DNA of 64,000 bases from Trichobilharzia regenti. Its lineage: Eukaryota; Platyhelminthes; Trematoda; Strigeidida; Schistosomatidae. Shown in pieces: positions 47,380-59,275 of the stretch. Positions within the stretch are counted from its first letter, which is position 1; each line of letters begins with the position of its first letter. The stretch is from the NCBI GenBank assembly GCA_944472135.2, contig OX235262.1, forward strand, positions 25,839,362 through 25,903,361, in the 5' to 3' direction. The translations under genes were made by a program, and so were the position numbers. Below the pieces are notes generated by a model. That model saw nothing but the letters and a program-made list of their open reading frames with translations. It searched no databases and was not told the origin of the DNA.

Positions 47380-48660
47380 ACTCACATGGTCGGCCCATTG
47401 AACACGATCTCCAAGCTATCTCTTCCAAATGGAATATTATCCCACCATAGAAAAGAGGCCATATTCACCACCATACACATAGGAGGATTAGGGCAATGCC
47501 CTCAAACTGCAGGCCTATTTGTCTCACCAGTACCTTAATCAAGATACTAAGAAGAATCATCAAGAAAGCTATCACTGCATATCTGGAAAAGAACTAGTTG
47601 TCCATAGCACAGCATAGCTTCCGAGGAAACCGCTCATACCTGTCAAACCTTCTTATGGCGAGAGAAAGCTGGACCAAGTCAAGGGATAACAGAAAACCCG
47701 CTGACATCATCTTCATGGACTTCAACAAATCCTCCGGTAAAGTGCTTCACAAAAAACTGCTCAAGCCATTGGAAAGCCTTGGATTCAAAGGCAGGTTGCT
47801 AAACTGGATTAGGTAGTCCCACCCAGGTAGGAGACAGAAGGGTATGATCAACTGGAAAATTTTCTGCCGGACAACAGTACGTAATGGAGTTCCACAAGGC
47901 ACTGCACTTGGGCCTCTCATATGCACTTTGTATATAAGTGAGTTATATTCGCTCAATGATTTCCTCAGGATCCTATTCTCAGATGACTTGATGTGGAAAG
48001 AGCTGAAGACAGGCGGTTATAAGCTCATGTTGCAGTGTGGACCTCAACCAACTGTTAGAGTGGTTCAAATAACGGATTCCCCCAATCAGCGAAGTGGAAT
48101 GCGTAACCATGAGCATCGGACACTCAAGCATCAGCCCTACGAACTAGAGGGAATAAAACTCCCATCAATTCACCTCCTTATATACGTCTCTGGTGAGGTC
48201 AAGACTAAAAACTTCATTCAGGCAGCCTGCCCCTGCTTTAAAATGACTTACCTAATCCAGAAAAGGTTTAAAGGGAGGCGGAACGTATGATTCTCGACAT
48301 GACTAATTTATGATACGAAGAAAGACTAGACAGCTTAAATCTCTTCTCCCTATTATTCTGTAGGCAGAGGAGATTTAATTTCAATGATTACAATTTTTAA
48401 TGATGACTGAGGACCTGATCCATTTTCTCTTTTCCTTCCCACCAGATCAGAACGCCTTAGAGGAGATGGTAGGAGAGTTCAAAAGCCAGGTGAAATCCGT
48501 GTTGCTCCAGAGTATTGGTTCTCACGTGGAGCCATATACATCTGGAACCGACTCGCAAAGGAAGTGGTGCCAGCTAACTCAATTGACTCATTCAAGAAGT
48601 GTTTGGACAAGCACAGGAATTTAATGGAGAAGGATTAGCATAGACTTAAAGCTTTCCGTC
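47380..48660 (+). pseudogene. CR1-like non-LTR retrotransposon, RT region
   Basis: In order: PISL-like and LIKILRRIIKK, then AQHSFRGNRSYLSNLL, IIFMDFNKS (catalytic Asp), GVPQGTALGPL, a degraded FSDDL (for ADDL), and, after frame changes, the C-terminal IYIWNRLAKEVVPAN and KKCLDKHR. This order and the QGSVLGPL-type motif are those of CR1/jockey-group elements. Several frame changes and lost residues make it inactive. Confidence 0.75.
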
Positions 48661-48829
48661 CTCAATCAATAAATCTGATCACGTTCGTACCCGATATGCG
48701 GGTGCCCAATGTGTCTGTCTCAAAAGATGTCAGGCCGCTGGAATACCTGAATCCTAAGTCATCTACACAGTGGAGTCTCAACAGACTGAATGTTTAATTT
48801 AATATCAATTGAGGTGCTCCGAGGCAGGT

Positions 48830-49760
48830 TCAACCACATTTGTCCACGTTGAATTGCAGGTTCCATAAGGATGACCGCGCAGTCACTTTATGTAGTTCAT
48901 TCTGGACAACGTTCTGAAAGTATACCAGGTCATCGCGATGGAATGTATAAGTTGTTTTCAGGTCGTCTGCAGGAGTGAACCGCTTGCCATGTGAGAAACA
49001 GGTCCATTTGTCATTGGCATGTAGTGTAAATATTCGGGGCCCTATGAGGCTACCTTCAACTACACCAGAAGCGATTGCACTGGGCTTAGAAGCCACAGAC
49101 CCAACTGTGATTGTTTGAGACCTGCACTGGAGAAGAGATTTCAGCCATCCTGATAGTGGGTCTTTCGGAGTTCAGTCCATGTATCAGCAGCAAACGGTCG
49201 AGACTGTCAAATGCTTTAGAGATAGCAACTTACCACTCGACGAAGGAAAACTATATGAAGACCACTCCGAGATATGATAGTTATTTCTCTTTCGCTTCGC
49301 TCAAATGATGAGTGGGCCCAGGAGCTTATCAAATTTATCTATAAATCCCAGTTGGTTTTGAAAAGGTTGAAGTTTCCATGTAGGATGCTATGTTTGCATG
49401 GGAAAGTTAGCGCTGGCTCCAGAGAATAAATAAGTTGGGTCTCGCAATCCGTGAAGGTACCAGGTGCACCCTTAGTGAATCCAATGGGTACCGTGGTATT
49501 TCTGGAATGTACATTGACCCATAGGGTGTCGTGGACGATGTTCTCTGCTTTTTTGGCTGTAACGCAGTAGGCGTTCATTGATAGTCCCCATCACCACCAC
49601 TATTCCTGCCATACAGAAACTGTGTTTACTCATCAGCACTTATCTCTTCGTCCGATTTATAGGAGTAACACCAAGAATTGTTAATGATAGTGATGCGGGT
49701 GTGTTTGTCCTGAGCATCTATAGTTTGTTTAGGGCAGATCTAAGATTAGTAGGGACCAGG
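48830..49760 (-). pseudogene. CR1-like element, endonuclease and RT pieces
   Basis: Minus strand from 49578: an endonuclease remnant with HGNFNLFKTNWDL (for GDFN..NWD). Then, from 49096, an RT remnant SGVVEGSLIGPRIFTLHAND and ADDLKTTYTF, then WNLQFNVDKCG. The order endonuclease then RT is kept but the middle is deleted. Confidence 0.7.
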
Positions 49761-49800
49761 TTAAGTTGAGAGGTGAAATAATGCTTCAAGTGGTTGAAAC

Positions 49801-50032
49801 AGTTATTCAGACTCAAGTGTATTAGATAGGTGGAGGCAATCTGCAGGAAGCCTCGGACCTAGGTTTCATGCAAGTTGGCACACCTCAGCGAGAGCTCCAA
49901 TCTCAGAAGGGACATGAGTTCCCTAGAGGTTCCAAATACACTTTGCTGATAAATGCCAACTAGCACGAAACCCAGGTCTAAGATTTCCTGCAGATTGCCT
50001 CTAATCATCTTATACACTTGAGCCTGAATAAC
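49801..50032. repeat. Long imperfect palindrome
   Basis: The left arm (49801-49891) and right arm (49933-50032) are imperfect inverted copies. They share cctgcagattgcctc/gaggcaatctgcagg, ccaggtct/acctaggt and tgccaact/agttggca. A spacer of about 40 bases separates them. No coding frame. It may be a foldback or a pair of inserted repeats. Confidence 0.75.
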
Positions 50033-50439
50033 CATCTAACACCAACAATCCACAACGCACTGTGATGGTGAGCCACCTAGAATGGTGGCAACATTACGAG
50101 TCAGCACCAAAGATAGGACTAGACACATTACACTAGCTACTGACCGGTGTCCAATCAAAAGTGAGCTCATGTGCCCTCCGGCATCCAGTGGTTCTGGATG
50201 GCAAAACGATCATATGTTATGAGCATTGTCAGCATTATGTCAACCTACGCCTATTCAGATACTGTCTGCTCCTTTTGGGGAAAAATATTTTATTCACGTT
50301 AATTAAGCATTCACGTGATGAATATTCCCCTTTTACAGGCTTCATCATATGTGACAAATGCAATTTTAGAGTAAACACTGGCTAATAACATAAATTTTAA
50401 ATAAAGGGAAATATTCAAAAATCTAGACAGGCATATCCT

Positions 50440-51665
50440 GAAGGTAACTTTCAATCGAATAAGTTACAACACATTACTATAAGCTTCTAAACCACTTAGT
50501 TTTTACCTCTACTAATGGCAATCGACTTTCAGATGACAATGGCTACAAACTAAGATACACTAAGGGTACAGTAGCTGTCGAACAATGTGAAACAGCCATC
50601 GGGCAGAAGTTTTACTTGATTAGGTATGCACAGATATGGAATAAACTACCAATGGAAATGCATCAAGCAAGTACATTGGCCGCCTTCGAAAAGGTGCTTA
50701 ATGACAAACTAAAAGAGTTTGCAAACGACAGTAGTTCTAGTTCCTATCTGAGAGCCTCCGAAATTATAGGTTCATTTAATGTATAAGCTTAAATACTACA
50801 CCCGTTGTTTTTTCCCACATTTATAATTTCAGATAAAACATTAACGATTAAGATACTTACCCTCAAACAGACAAGAAGTTTCGTTTGTAAAACTTCTACC
50901 CAACACAATAAGTGGAATAAAATGGACAAAAACCGACAACACGAAAAAGGTATAACTCACCACAACATCACATGGACAGATGTAAGCTCGTTGGGCACCA
51001 TATATACCTCACCAACTACAACTCACCTTTCCTAGGATAATGTGATGAACTTATATCCATAATGTTGCTGAGCAGTTAATATTCTCAACTCCTATCGGAA
51101 CAGCCGAAATTCATAAACTTCCCCACGCTAAGAAAATACCCACGAGCGGCAGAAATCCATTAATTAATGCGTCTAAAGCTTATGTATTTACTCTCAACAA
51201 TGACAGTGCAGATCAAATGAGATAAACATATCACCAATTTCAAAATAACACATCAATGAACTATAACTCAAGGACTCTGCACAAAGCAAAGTCATGTATG
51301 AAAATTGACTTCAAGCTTTATTTTTTTTCCCAGACACCTATAACCCACCCACCAAAGACCTGGTTATTTTGTTAATGCGAAGATAATACTTCTGTATTTC
51401 CTGATGTGTTGCACTCACTGACAATCTAGCAGATTTTTCCAACTATGCACAGAAACGATTGTACATAAGTGAAAAGGATGTTTTATACTATTGGGATTAA
51501 CATTTATCAGGTGTATGTATAATCTCCAGCGTACATGTAAAGCATATCTTGCTAAAGACTGTAAATTGTGATTGAATTATATGGTCCTATTTCTGTAACA
51601 ATTTGATGATGCCTATAAACTGGCGTCCCTCGTGTACTGTACTATGAGAATAAATTTATTCATTT
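50440..51665 (+). pseudogene. CR1-like element 3' end
   Basis: From about 50460 the frame reads YKLLNHLVFTST, LRYTKGTVAVEQCETAIGQK, IWNKLPMEMHQAST and FEKVLNDKL before a stop near 50785. These are the RT C-terminal blocks. The 3' UTR ends with gatgatgcctataaactggcgtccc and an (ATTT)n-like tail near 51650, typical of CR1-group tails. Confidence 0.7.
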
Positions 51666-52550
51666 ATTTATATTAATTTAAGTCCAATTTTAGTCTTTAA
51701 TATTCCCATTGTCTGTCAATTACACCCGAGAATTTCAAAAGTTTACGCCTTTGAAAAATGAGAAGATATCTGATTTTCAGGTGCCGGAGTAAGACACATA
51801 GAACGCAGAACTTACAGTTACTCTCAGTGGGTCTGTCATGAAGGGTTTGAAGACTTATAAAATTCTACAGTAGCCGGTAAGTTAATTGATGGGACCAAGT
51901 TTGCGACGATAAACAGATTTCATGATGGAGGTTGTTCTGTTATTCACAATATTCGCTAGCAATAATCTGAATTATTGATATAAGCATAAAACTTAGGCCC
52001 TGTGGTAGAGTATAACTCCATTATGGATAAGATTTTATTTTGATAAGTCACACAGTGTTTTACAGTACTATTTACTGATGATGCTTCCAGTCCAAATTAT
52101 TGGTCATAATCATATAAAGCCACTTACACACCTTTTGCTTCATTTATATACATGAGCGAAGTTGATCAGATATCCGAATAAGACCAATATAAGATAAGGT
52201 GCATTCGGGAATAATATTAGCGCTATCAATCAAATAAAATCGGATGTGAAATAAGGCGTCTTTTACAGTAAAAGTAAGTAACTTGCTGGAATGTTATAAT
52301 GTGCATTGAATACATTTTAAAATTACTTATTATTCTCCGATTTGGTTTGTAGCTATATCTCCCGTATCACTGGTATATGTGTTGAATCATTTCAACTGCA
52401 TGTGCGTGGTGTAGACTCAATGAGCCAGGGATCAGTGATCAATCTCTCTCCACCTGCCTCTATTACTTTTTAGGATTCTAAAACTGTCCCACCCTATTGT
52501 GTGTGTGCTAATGAATGCGGTATTAATGCGGTTTTTTCTGAATTGCTTAC
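51666..52550. other. Unassigned stretch
   Basis: Nothing was recognised. Confidence 0.35.
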
Positions 52551-52559
52551 CTTACGGGT

Positions 52560-53450
52560 GGGATCGATAATTCTAACCTTAGCTAAATTGTTATGTTCTG
52601 ACAATCTCACTACTCCTGATCTACTAGTTTCACCTAAGTAGGCGTCCTCGCAGTCACTGCAATGTATTTTGTAAATTGTATTATCTTATCTAACCGGGCC
52701 CATAGACTCCTGTAGCCCACGATGCTGGGCCTACCTGAGTGAGTTTGTAGGTTTGAATGCCACCCTAATTACTGCTCTGTTGAGAATCCTACGTAGGGTA
52801 TCAGATGTTCCCTTCTTATATGGTGAAACTGTAGACGCCTTGTATTCTCTCTTATATATGTTATCATCATTAGCTTCACCATTTTGTGCTTAGCTTTAGG
52901 CCTTTTTAATATCCCCAATGAATTTTATAGGATAGCTATTTAACGCCAACGCCTCTTCTATCTGTTCCATTTCATTGTTTAGGTCTTGTTCGTGTCATTT
53001 AGTGCTGTTGTTCTGTTCGTTGGACACTTAACGAGGCCAGCCTTTACAGACAACGGATGAGATAGATTGAAGTCTAAATATCTGTTAACAGAATGCGGTA
53101 GCTTTTATAAACGCTAGTGTGCACTCTACCTTCTGTTCGCTTTATTTCACCGTCTAGCACAGCTTATTCTACTTGTACGCTTTCCTATTCAAATTTGAAT
53201 TCTATGGGCGATTATATGACATATCCACTATTTGAAGTGGCGCCTCTAGTTATACCTTGACGGCATTTGCGCGGTTTCGTTTATTCGAGTTGGAGGTAGT
53301 CATCCAGGAAAACGCAGTCGACGTGATTATGGCGCTTATTTGGCTTTTATTGGATGAATTTATATGAAAATTGTGGTTCGATATTGTTCTTGAGCATTTG
53401 CTGGTTGCTTGTGGCAGACACCTTTCCAGCGTCATGGGTTACTTCTCATT
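52560..53450 (-). pseudogene. Penelope-like element, C-terminal part with GIY-YIG
   Basis: Minus strand: NRTEGRVHTSVY, then SSHPLSVKAG-like text in changing frames, then NEMEQIEEALALNSYPIKFI. At 52560-52690 comes TIYKIHCSDCEDAYLGETSRS, a GIY-YIG endonuclease motif with its Cys pair. Heavily frameshifted. Confidence 0.65.
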
Positions 53451-53452
53451 TG

Positions 53453-53520
53453 ATGATGCCTGTAAACTGGCGTCCCTCATGTACTGTATCATGAGAATAA
53501 ATTTATTTATTTATTTATAG
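53453..53520 (+). repeat. CR1-like 3' terminus
   Basis: gatgatgcctgtaaactggcgtccctcatg... ending gaataaatttatttatttattta, the same 3' terminus as at 51600-51660. The tail marks the element end. Confidence 0.7.
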
Positions 53521-53791
53521 TCTAGTTGGACAATATCATCAGCAAACTGTAAGTTGACGCGACTATTCCCTGATAAGTCTCCAAAGTCAATTACAGACTA
53601 TCCTACTAATATATGTGTGATTGAATTGAACTGATATAAGGATGACAGTTAAAGAATTCAGCCTTCTGTTACATCCTACTCAGAATGTATTTTCTCGGAT
53701 AATCCGCAAAAAGTAATCACTGAATAGAAAACATTCTGCAGGCTGAATGAAACCCATAAATTGATGCACTACTTTCGGAGGCAATGTAGTG

Positions 53792-54358
53792 TGTCAATCA
53801 CGTCTCAAAAACCATTAATGCCCAGCTCTTACTACGCCGGGCCTCACGCTGTCCCTCGAAGCCTTTCAGAAACGCTTAGTACTAACGGACGCAAAAACCA
53901 GAACACAGATTGGCGACTCCAGAATTCTTTATTCTAACACGAATATATAAACAGCATAATAAACTAAGGTCTGAGGATAAATAATAATAATGTATATTCT
54001 CATATAAACATATAAATTTACATGAAAATGCATGCCATTTTTACAGGCACGATCAAGTATGATATAATATCAAATCGTAGATTGTCTACAAGTTCATAAT
54101 GTTTCAACAGTTAAATATTTGATATATATATAAATACACATTGTCTGAACTAGGCTGTATAGTTATTGAATTGTACAATTGTACAAATATTACAACAGTA
54201 AGTCACGATATTACTTCTGACAGTTTTTTCTGAGGTTCTTTCTGAACAGCGACCGATGAGACGGTGACTGGCAGATTGATCACGCGCGAAAATTATGGGG
54301 AAGTTGGGTTTGAGCAAACAACCATGAATTGACCGTTCAATCTTCAACGACATTGACA
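53792..54358 (-). mobile_element. BEL/Pao solo LTR with 5-bp duplication and internal insertion
   Basis: Ends TGTCAAT...ATTGACA, flanked by tagtg at 53787-53791 and 54359-54363. It is homologous over both ends to the 357-bp LTRs at 56518-56874 and 60109-60465. It is about 210 bp longer because of an insertion near 53985-54200 whose text (atgccatttttacaggcacgatcaag) recurs at 55315 and 60600. Confidence 0.92.
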
Positions 54359-54900
54359 TAGTGTTTCCTCAATAAAGTGAGAATTTGATATTTCGTTTGC
54401 ATAAAACGAGCAAGTGGTATCCTGGCAATACCAATGACTACAACAAGTCTAGGAATTATGCACTACAACTTTTACTTTACTGAATACTCCAGCAGATTTT
54501 AAATAAACACTTGACAGATATCAAATTTATACAGAAAGTCAGAAAGATTTAGTAACTAAAAGTTCTTTCGGTTTCCACAGGAGTTCCCCATACCGAATTT
54601 ATTCCCTTAAGGGCCTGCACAGATTACTAACTCACTTAAATAACACTCACGTGGAAGAAATTCCATTCTTCATTACTAAACTTAATGAAAATAATCATGC
54701 TTTTTATTCTAAAAACAGGAGCATTCGTAGTCTTTTACCTTATGTAAATGCGGTCACATACAGCTGCACTAAGAACTCAGTGCAACTCGATGCACAATAA
54801 TATATATACAAATAAAGAGAAAAATGATGTCCTCCTTACCTAATATGAATAACTTTTCCTGCTTCCAGGATTATTACTTTCTTTCACCTATGGGTCTGAG
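54359..54900. other. Unassigned stretch
   Basis: A frame reading LTHLNNTHVEEIPFFITKLN near 54630-54700 is short and unassigned. Nothing else was recognised. Confidence 0.3.
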
Positions 54901-55250
54901 TTATGTCTATGAAATCGCAATATTACATCAGTTAAATCTTCCGCCAAAACCAAGGCCACTTGAAACCAACAGCAACATAGCAACAAGCATCATTCTGGGG
55001 ATATGCAATAAAGCCACCCTATCTCCACCATACTTTTGCAGCAGGATTCAATGTATTCAGAGCAATATTTTTCCGGCTGCCAATAAAGATATCTGCTACG
55101 ATAGGGGATACAAGTGATCCTATCTCAAAAGCATCTGTTTGTTGATAGATTTTACCATGGAATTTGAAGACAGTATATGTGAGGCATAACTGAATTCCTA
55201 AAACAATTATCTCGCTAGGCAGCTTTGTCCCATGAATAGGTTCGGGATCA
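54901..55250 (-). pseudogene. Penelope-like element, RT part
   Basis: Minus strand: HGKIYQQTDAFEIGSLVSPIVADIFI matches the RT block that in 12640-13535 reads IYQQSEGVAMGSPISPITADIFM. The following ALNTLNPAAKVWWR replaces the expected WWRYVDD region. This is probably the upstream half of 52560-53450, separated by later insertions. Confidence 0.65.
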
Positions 55251-55259
55251 GGAGTTAGT

Positions 55260-56517
55260 TCAACTTTGTGATAGAAGTAATTTAAACATCATATATATTG
55301 ATGTTTAGAAGAAATGCATGCCATTTTTACAGGCGCGATCAGTTGTGTTGCAAATTAAAATCGAGATGTATTACAAATTAATACTTTTTCAAAAGTTAAA
55401 ATTTTTGTTTGATCTTAGTACAAGCGATCCCAACAGGTCCGCTTAAATGTTAAATTGTAAATCCTTCACCATCATAGCCAAGCGACAACCCAAACTTCAT
55501 TCCGTTGTCTGCTGACAGTTATGGTCAACCGGGGGACAGTGCATATTTTGGTGAGTGCTATGCCACCATGCGGTTAAATACCTTTTCAGGAAGAGAAGAA
55601 CGTCCTGAGAAACTGGAAAATTGCATAAAATACAATTATGTGTCATCTTCTCTTTTCAAAGCTACTGCCTTCAACAATGCATTAGTGATACTCGAATGGA
55701 GTTCCAGGGTTCCTAATTAGTTTGTTTATTAGATGTATTACACAGTGAAACAGTATTATTTACTGGATGATGTTTTGAACAAAATTTGTTACTGTTCATA
55801 ATCATATCAATTGTAATCACTCGACTTTGAAACTTGAGTTTTATAGTTTTTTTGTTTTCTCCTATTTGTCGTCATTGGGGTGGTAAAACTTTCCAGATAT
55901 CTGTGACAGGTGATGAATCATTCCTATTACATGTATTTGCAGTTGATTCGATAAACAAAGTTTTTGGATCACTAGAACCTACACTTTGCGAATATTCAGA
56001 ATATTGCTGACATACCTAGTGAATAACAGAACCACCTTGTCATGTATTATGTTGACAAGTTCAAAGTTGGTCTTACATATAGCTGTAGACGTCACAATTA
56101 AGGTAAACTTGCCTGTGACTTTGGAATTTTACAGACTTTTGAACACTTTGTGAATCATTCACTGACAACTGTTGTTCATTCTGCATCAGATATAATAATA
56201 ATAGTATGTTCTCATTTTGTACATGAGGGACGCCAGTTTACAGGCATCATCAGTCTGATAAATTACATATACGATTAGCAATCATACTTATTAATAATGT
56301 TTTAGTAAAATACACATTTTTTCCTACTTGTGTAGGACACCAAATATACAGTCACGGGTAAGCATTATTTAAATTTCATAAATTTGGTTTATAGTTAAAT
56401 TACATGGTTGCTGACGTTTCTGTCTTTGCTTTGTGGGAACAATATGATCACCAGTCATTCAATGTAGCACATCATGAAATATAGGAATATTGACTTCGCA
56501 TTAACAAAAAAACCCAA
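55260..56517. other. Stretch with CR1-like 3' ends, otherwise unassigned
   Basis: Text near 55315-55400 (ccatttttacaggcgcgatcag) and 56210-56260 (catgagggacgccagtttacaggc, inverted CR1 terminus) marks old 3' ends. The frame at 55505-55720 has no recognisable domain. Confidence 0.45.
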
Positions 56518-56874
56518 TGTCAGTCTCGTCTCATAAACCGTTAATGCCCAGCTCTCGCTACGCTCGGGCCCACGCTGTTCCTTTGAGTTTCAGAAACGCT
56601 TAGTAATAACGGACGCAAAAACCAAAACACCGATCTGCTGCTTGTTATTTCTTTATTGTTACACCAACATATAAAAGGAATAAACGAACTAAGGTCTGAA
56701 AACAAATATTACAATAATAAATCTCTGTATTACTTCTGACGATGTTTCACTCTTCTTTCTGAACAGCGACCGATGAGACGATGACTGTCGTATTGATGCC
56801 TCCGCGAAAATTGGGGAAGTTGATTTTGAGCAAACAACCATGAATTGATCGTTCAATCTTCAACTCCATTGACA
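56518..56874 (-). repeat. 3' LTR of the minus-strand BEL element
   Basis: 357 bp. It differs from the 5' LTR at a few bases (for example tgtcagtctc for tgtcaatcac at its outer end) and keeps the aataaagaaataa polyadenylation region. Confidence 0.93.
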
Positions 56875-57579
56875 CTCCCCGGCAAAAAAGGGATCCAACC
56901 CTTTTTTCCTTCACGACCAATGCACGTTGACTTGGATGCCATTGCGAGAACCTGGGTCACACGGACAGAGCTGAAATGGAAAACAAACAGAAAAGCCAAC
57001 ACACCACAAGCATACCCACAGCACAATCTCACACATCAATGACGACCTGCGCCTCCAGACAGAGACCTCCTCTTGACATCTTGCAACACAATCGCCACTT
57101 GCTAGAATGACTCTTGCAGAATGCAACGTGACCATAGCACCACCTCACGATACTCTACGCACATCCTCTTATCTACTCACTACCAATTACCACTGAAATC
57201 GCTTGTCACTCATTCTGCCTCAGTTCTAGTAGCGGTGACGCATGCGAGCCTCAGTCGTTTACACTCTTTCTCCCCGGCGTGTCGGACCGCAGCTAACAAT
57301 TATCTCCGTGTGCATTTCATTCTCAGCAATAGCCTAGCCTCCCCGGCGTATACGACCCATCTGCTGTCTCTAACATCAATCAATTCATTCACGGATGTAG
57401 AAGACCAGAAACAACTTCAGAAGTAATCACGACGAAAATTTTAACAAAATTATGCAATAAAAAAAACGCACGAAAACAACGAGTAAACACAACTGATCCA
57501 AAATCACAAATTGCGAAGACACACCACACGTATACACAAACAGTACAAATAACCTCGCGGATCATGTCTTGATGGAATT

Positions 57580-58035
57580 CCTTTGAAGAATTGCAGGACT
57601 TACACCAGTACGCCTACAACCCTTCACAGGTTGACGATTGTAAGTTGTGGAATGTCCTGACACAAACAAGATTAACCAACAATTACATCAATTGGAACTC
57701 ACACAACTATTTAACACAAACATATGTACAATCAACACATCAAATGTTGTGGATTCTGGCACGACAAACTACCCTTGAAGAACTGTAGGACTTACAGCAG
57801 TACGCCTACATTCCTTCTCAGGTTGATGATCCAAGTGGAAGTCGTCCGGACACAAACAGAATTACCAACAGCTAGATGACAGATGATATCAATTCAGTAT
57901 ATACAATATGAACATATGTACAAAATGACACACCAAGCACATTGGACTGCTCATTGATGCGCTACCCTTTGAAGAATTGTAGGACTTACAGCAGTACGCC
58001 TACAACCCTTCTCAGGTTGACGCCCTAGGTTGGAA
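57580..58035 (-). repeat. Three ~193-bp tandem units in the BEL 3' region
   Basis: A block ttgaagaattg(c/t)aggactta...agtacgcctaca.ccttc.caggttga occurs with its gaag at 57585, 57777 and 57971, a spacing of 192 and 194. The first two spacers share text such as acacaaac and aattaccaac. The last block reaches the stop end of the 58025-59275 frame. Confidence 0.8.
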
Positions 58036-59275
58036 AATCGTCGCAGAGTTCATTTGCTGACTTCCTTCTATCAGCTATATCCTCAAATCTGAACGGCAAC
58101 ACGCCCATGTCATTGTATCGTAGAATATAGATGACGAACAAACACACGACATATCTCATCAACCAAGTGTAGAAACAGAGTAATTTACACCAAAGATAAT
58201 AACATTCAAATAGTAACTTGAAACTAGAAATGCCTTTATTCATGCAAGTCAATTTAACAATTACTCTCTTGTTTACACTTGGCTTATTCTCACTAAACTG
58301 AGCAATATCTTTCGTCTTTTCAAACGCACCAATACTATCATAGTCATTGCAAAAGATACTTGAGTTGATGGGCATCTGTTTCATTGTGGATGAAAACACC
58401 AACGATGACTGAGTGACACAAGGTGATGAACTTAGCGGTGGATCAGAAGCTGTTCTTTTTCGGCTTTCAGATAGTTGTCCAACTGCAAGATTACCACCAC
58501 TGCTGTCTTTCACTACTAGTTCGGGTTTAGCACTATCATCTGATGATAGGTGGGCTACACGCTGATCACAAGTATGCACATCTTCTGGAACTGCATCTGC
58601 GTTCAATTCTACTTCACGTTGTAGTTGTACAGAACCTTTATTTAACTTAGCAGTAGTAGGCATTTCCCCCATCTCATCATGATCAACCAAAGACAAATCT
58701 GCACTATCATGATCATTATCACAAATATTCAATTTACCGTCAACTTCATCATTTTCAAACTCTTTAATAACAGAAGTAGACAATTTTGGTTCCTCCTCAC
58801 AAATCATTAAAGGTTTTATATCTTCACTCTGACTAGTAATACCTTGTAAACTTGTGGAGTCAGAACTGCACTCTGAAGCAGTAACTCTATTCTGTGACAC
58901 TCTATTCAACAATGGCTTACCAGTTGCAACTACAGACTTCTTGACCTCACCGTTATCGTCACACAATTCGGAGTCAGGCCTGGAGTTTACATTTAGCTTA
59001 TCACTGAACTTGCTCACTGGTTCACAGTTCACCTTTGTATGCACCTCTTGCAAACGTGTAAAACACAACCGTGTTTGTCTTGCATCTTGTAACTTATCTG
59101 TTGGGGATGTACTACGAAACCTGTTACACTCACTAGGTCTATATGCATTACTAGACATCATGGAGCCTTCTCGATATCCACCTCTCTGAGGCCTATTCGT
59201 CATCAATGAGTACGTTTTACCCTCAGACTGCTCTATTCTAAGGGTGAGATCTAATAGACTGGAAAACTTGCTCAT
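58025..59275 (-). CDS. Second frame of the BEL element (Gag C-terminal part)
   Basis: 416 codons beginning MSKFSSLLDL, overlapping the gag stop by ATGA. The first part is homologous to the Gag C-terminus of the plus-strand copy (62780 onward). One zinc knuckle is missing, and the second reads CFTRLQEVHTKVNC with Arg in place of the second Cys, so zinc binding should be lost. The middle is acidic (DNDHDSADLSLVDHDEMGE). The end has a hydrophobic segment (LMRYVVCLFVIYIL). I do not recognise the middle. It is probably read by frameshifting or is simply the continuation of gag after a one-base slip. Confidence 0.6.
   Translation of the reverse strand: MSKFSSLLDLTLRIEQSEGKTYSLMTNRPQRGGYREGSMMSSNAYRPSECNRFRSTSPTDKLQDARQTRLCFTRLQEVHTKVNCEPVSKFSDKLNVNSRPDSELCDDNGEVKKSVVATGKPLLNRVSQNRVTASECSSDSTSLQGITSQSEDIKPLMICEEEPKLSTSVIKEFENDEVDGKLNICDNDHDSADLSLVDHDEMGEMPTTAKLNKGSVQLQREVELNADAVPEDVHTCDQRVAHLSSDDSAKPELVVKDSSGGNLAVGQLSESRKRTASDPPLSSSPCVTQSSLVFSSTMKQMPINSSIFCNDYDSIGAFEKTKDIAQFSENKPSVNKRVIVKLTCMNKGISSFKLLFECYYLWCKLLCFYTWLMRYVVCLFVIYILRYNDMGVLPFRFEDIADRRKSANELCDDFPT

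Noticed and set aside
57121..57426. 101-residue ORF inside the BEL element
   Set aside because: It is on the strand opposite the element, has no recognisable domain, and overlaps noncoding 3' region.
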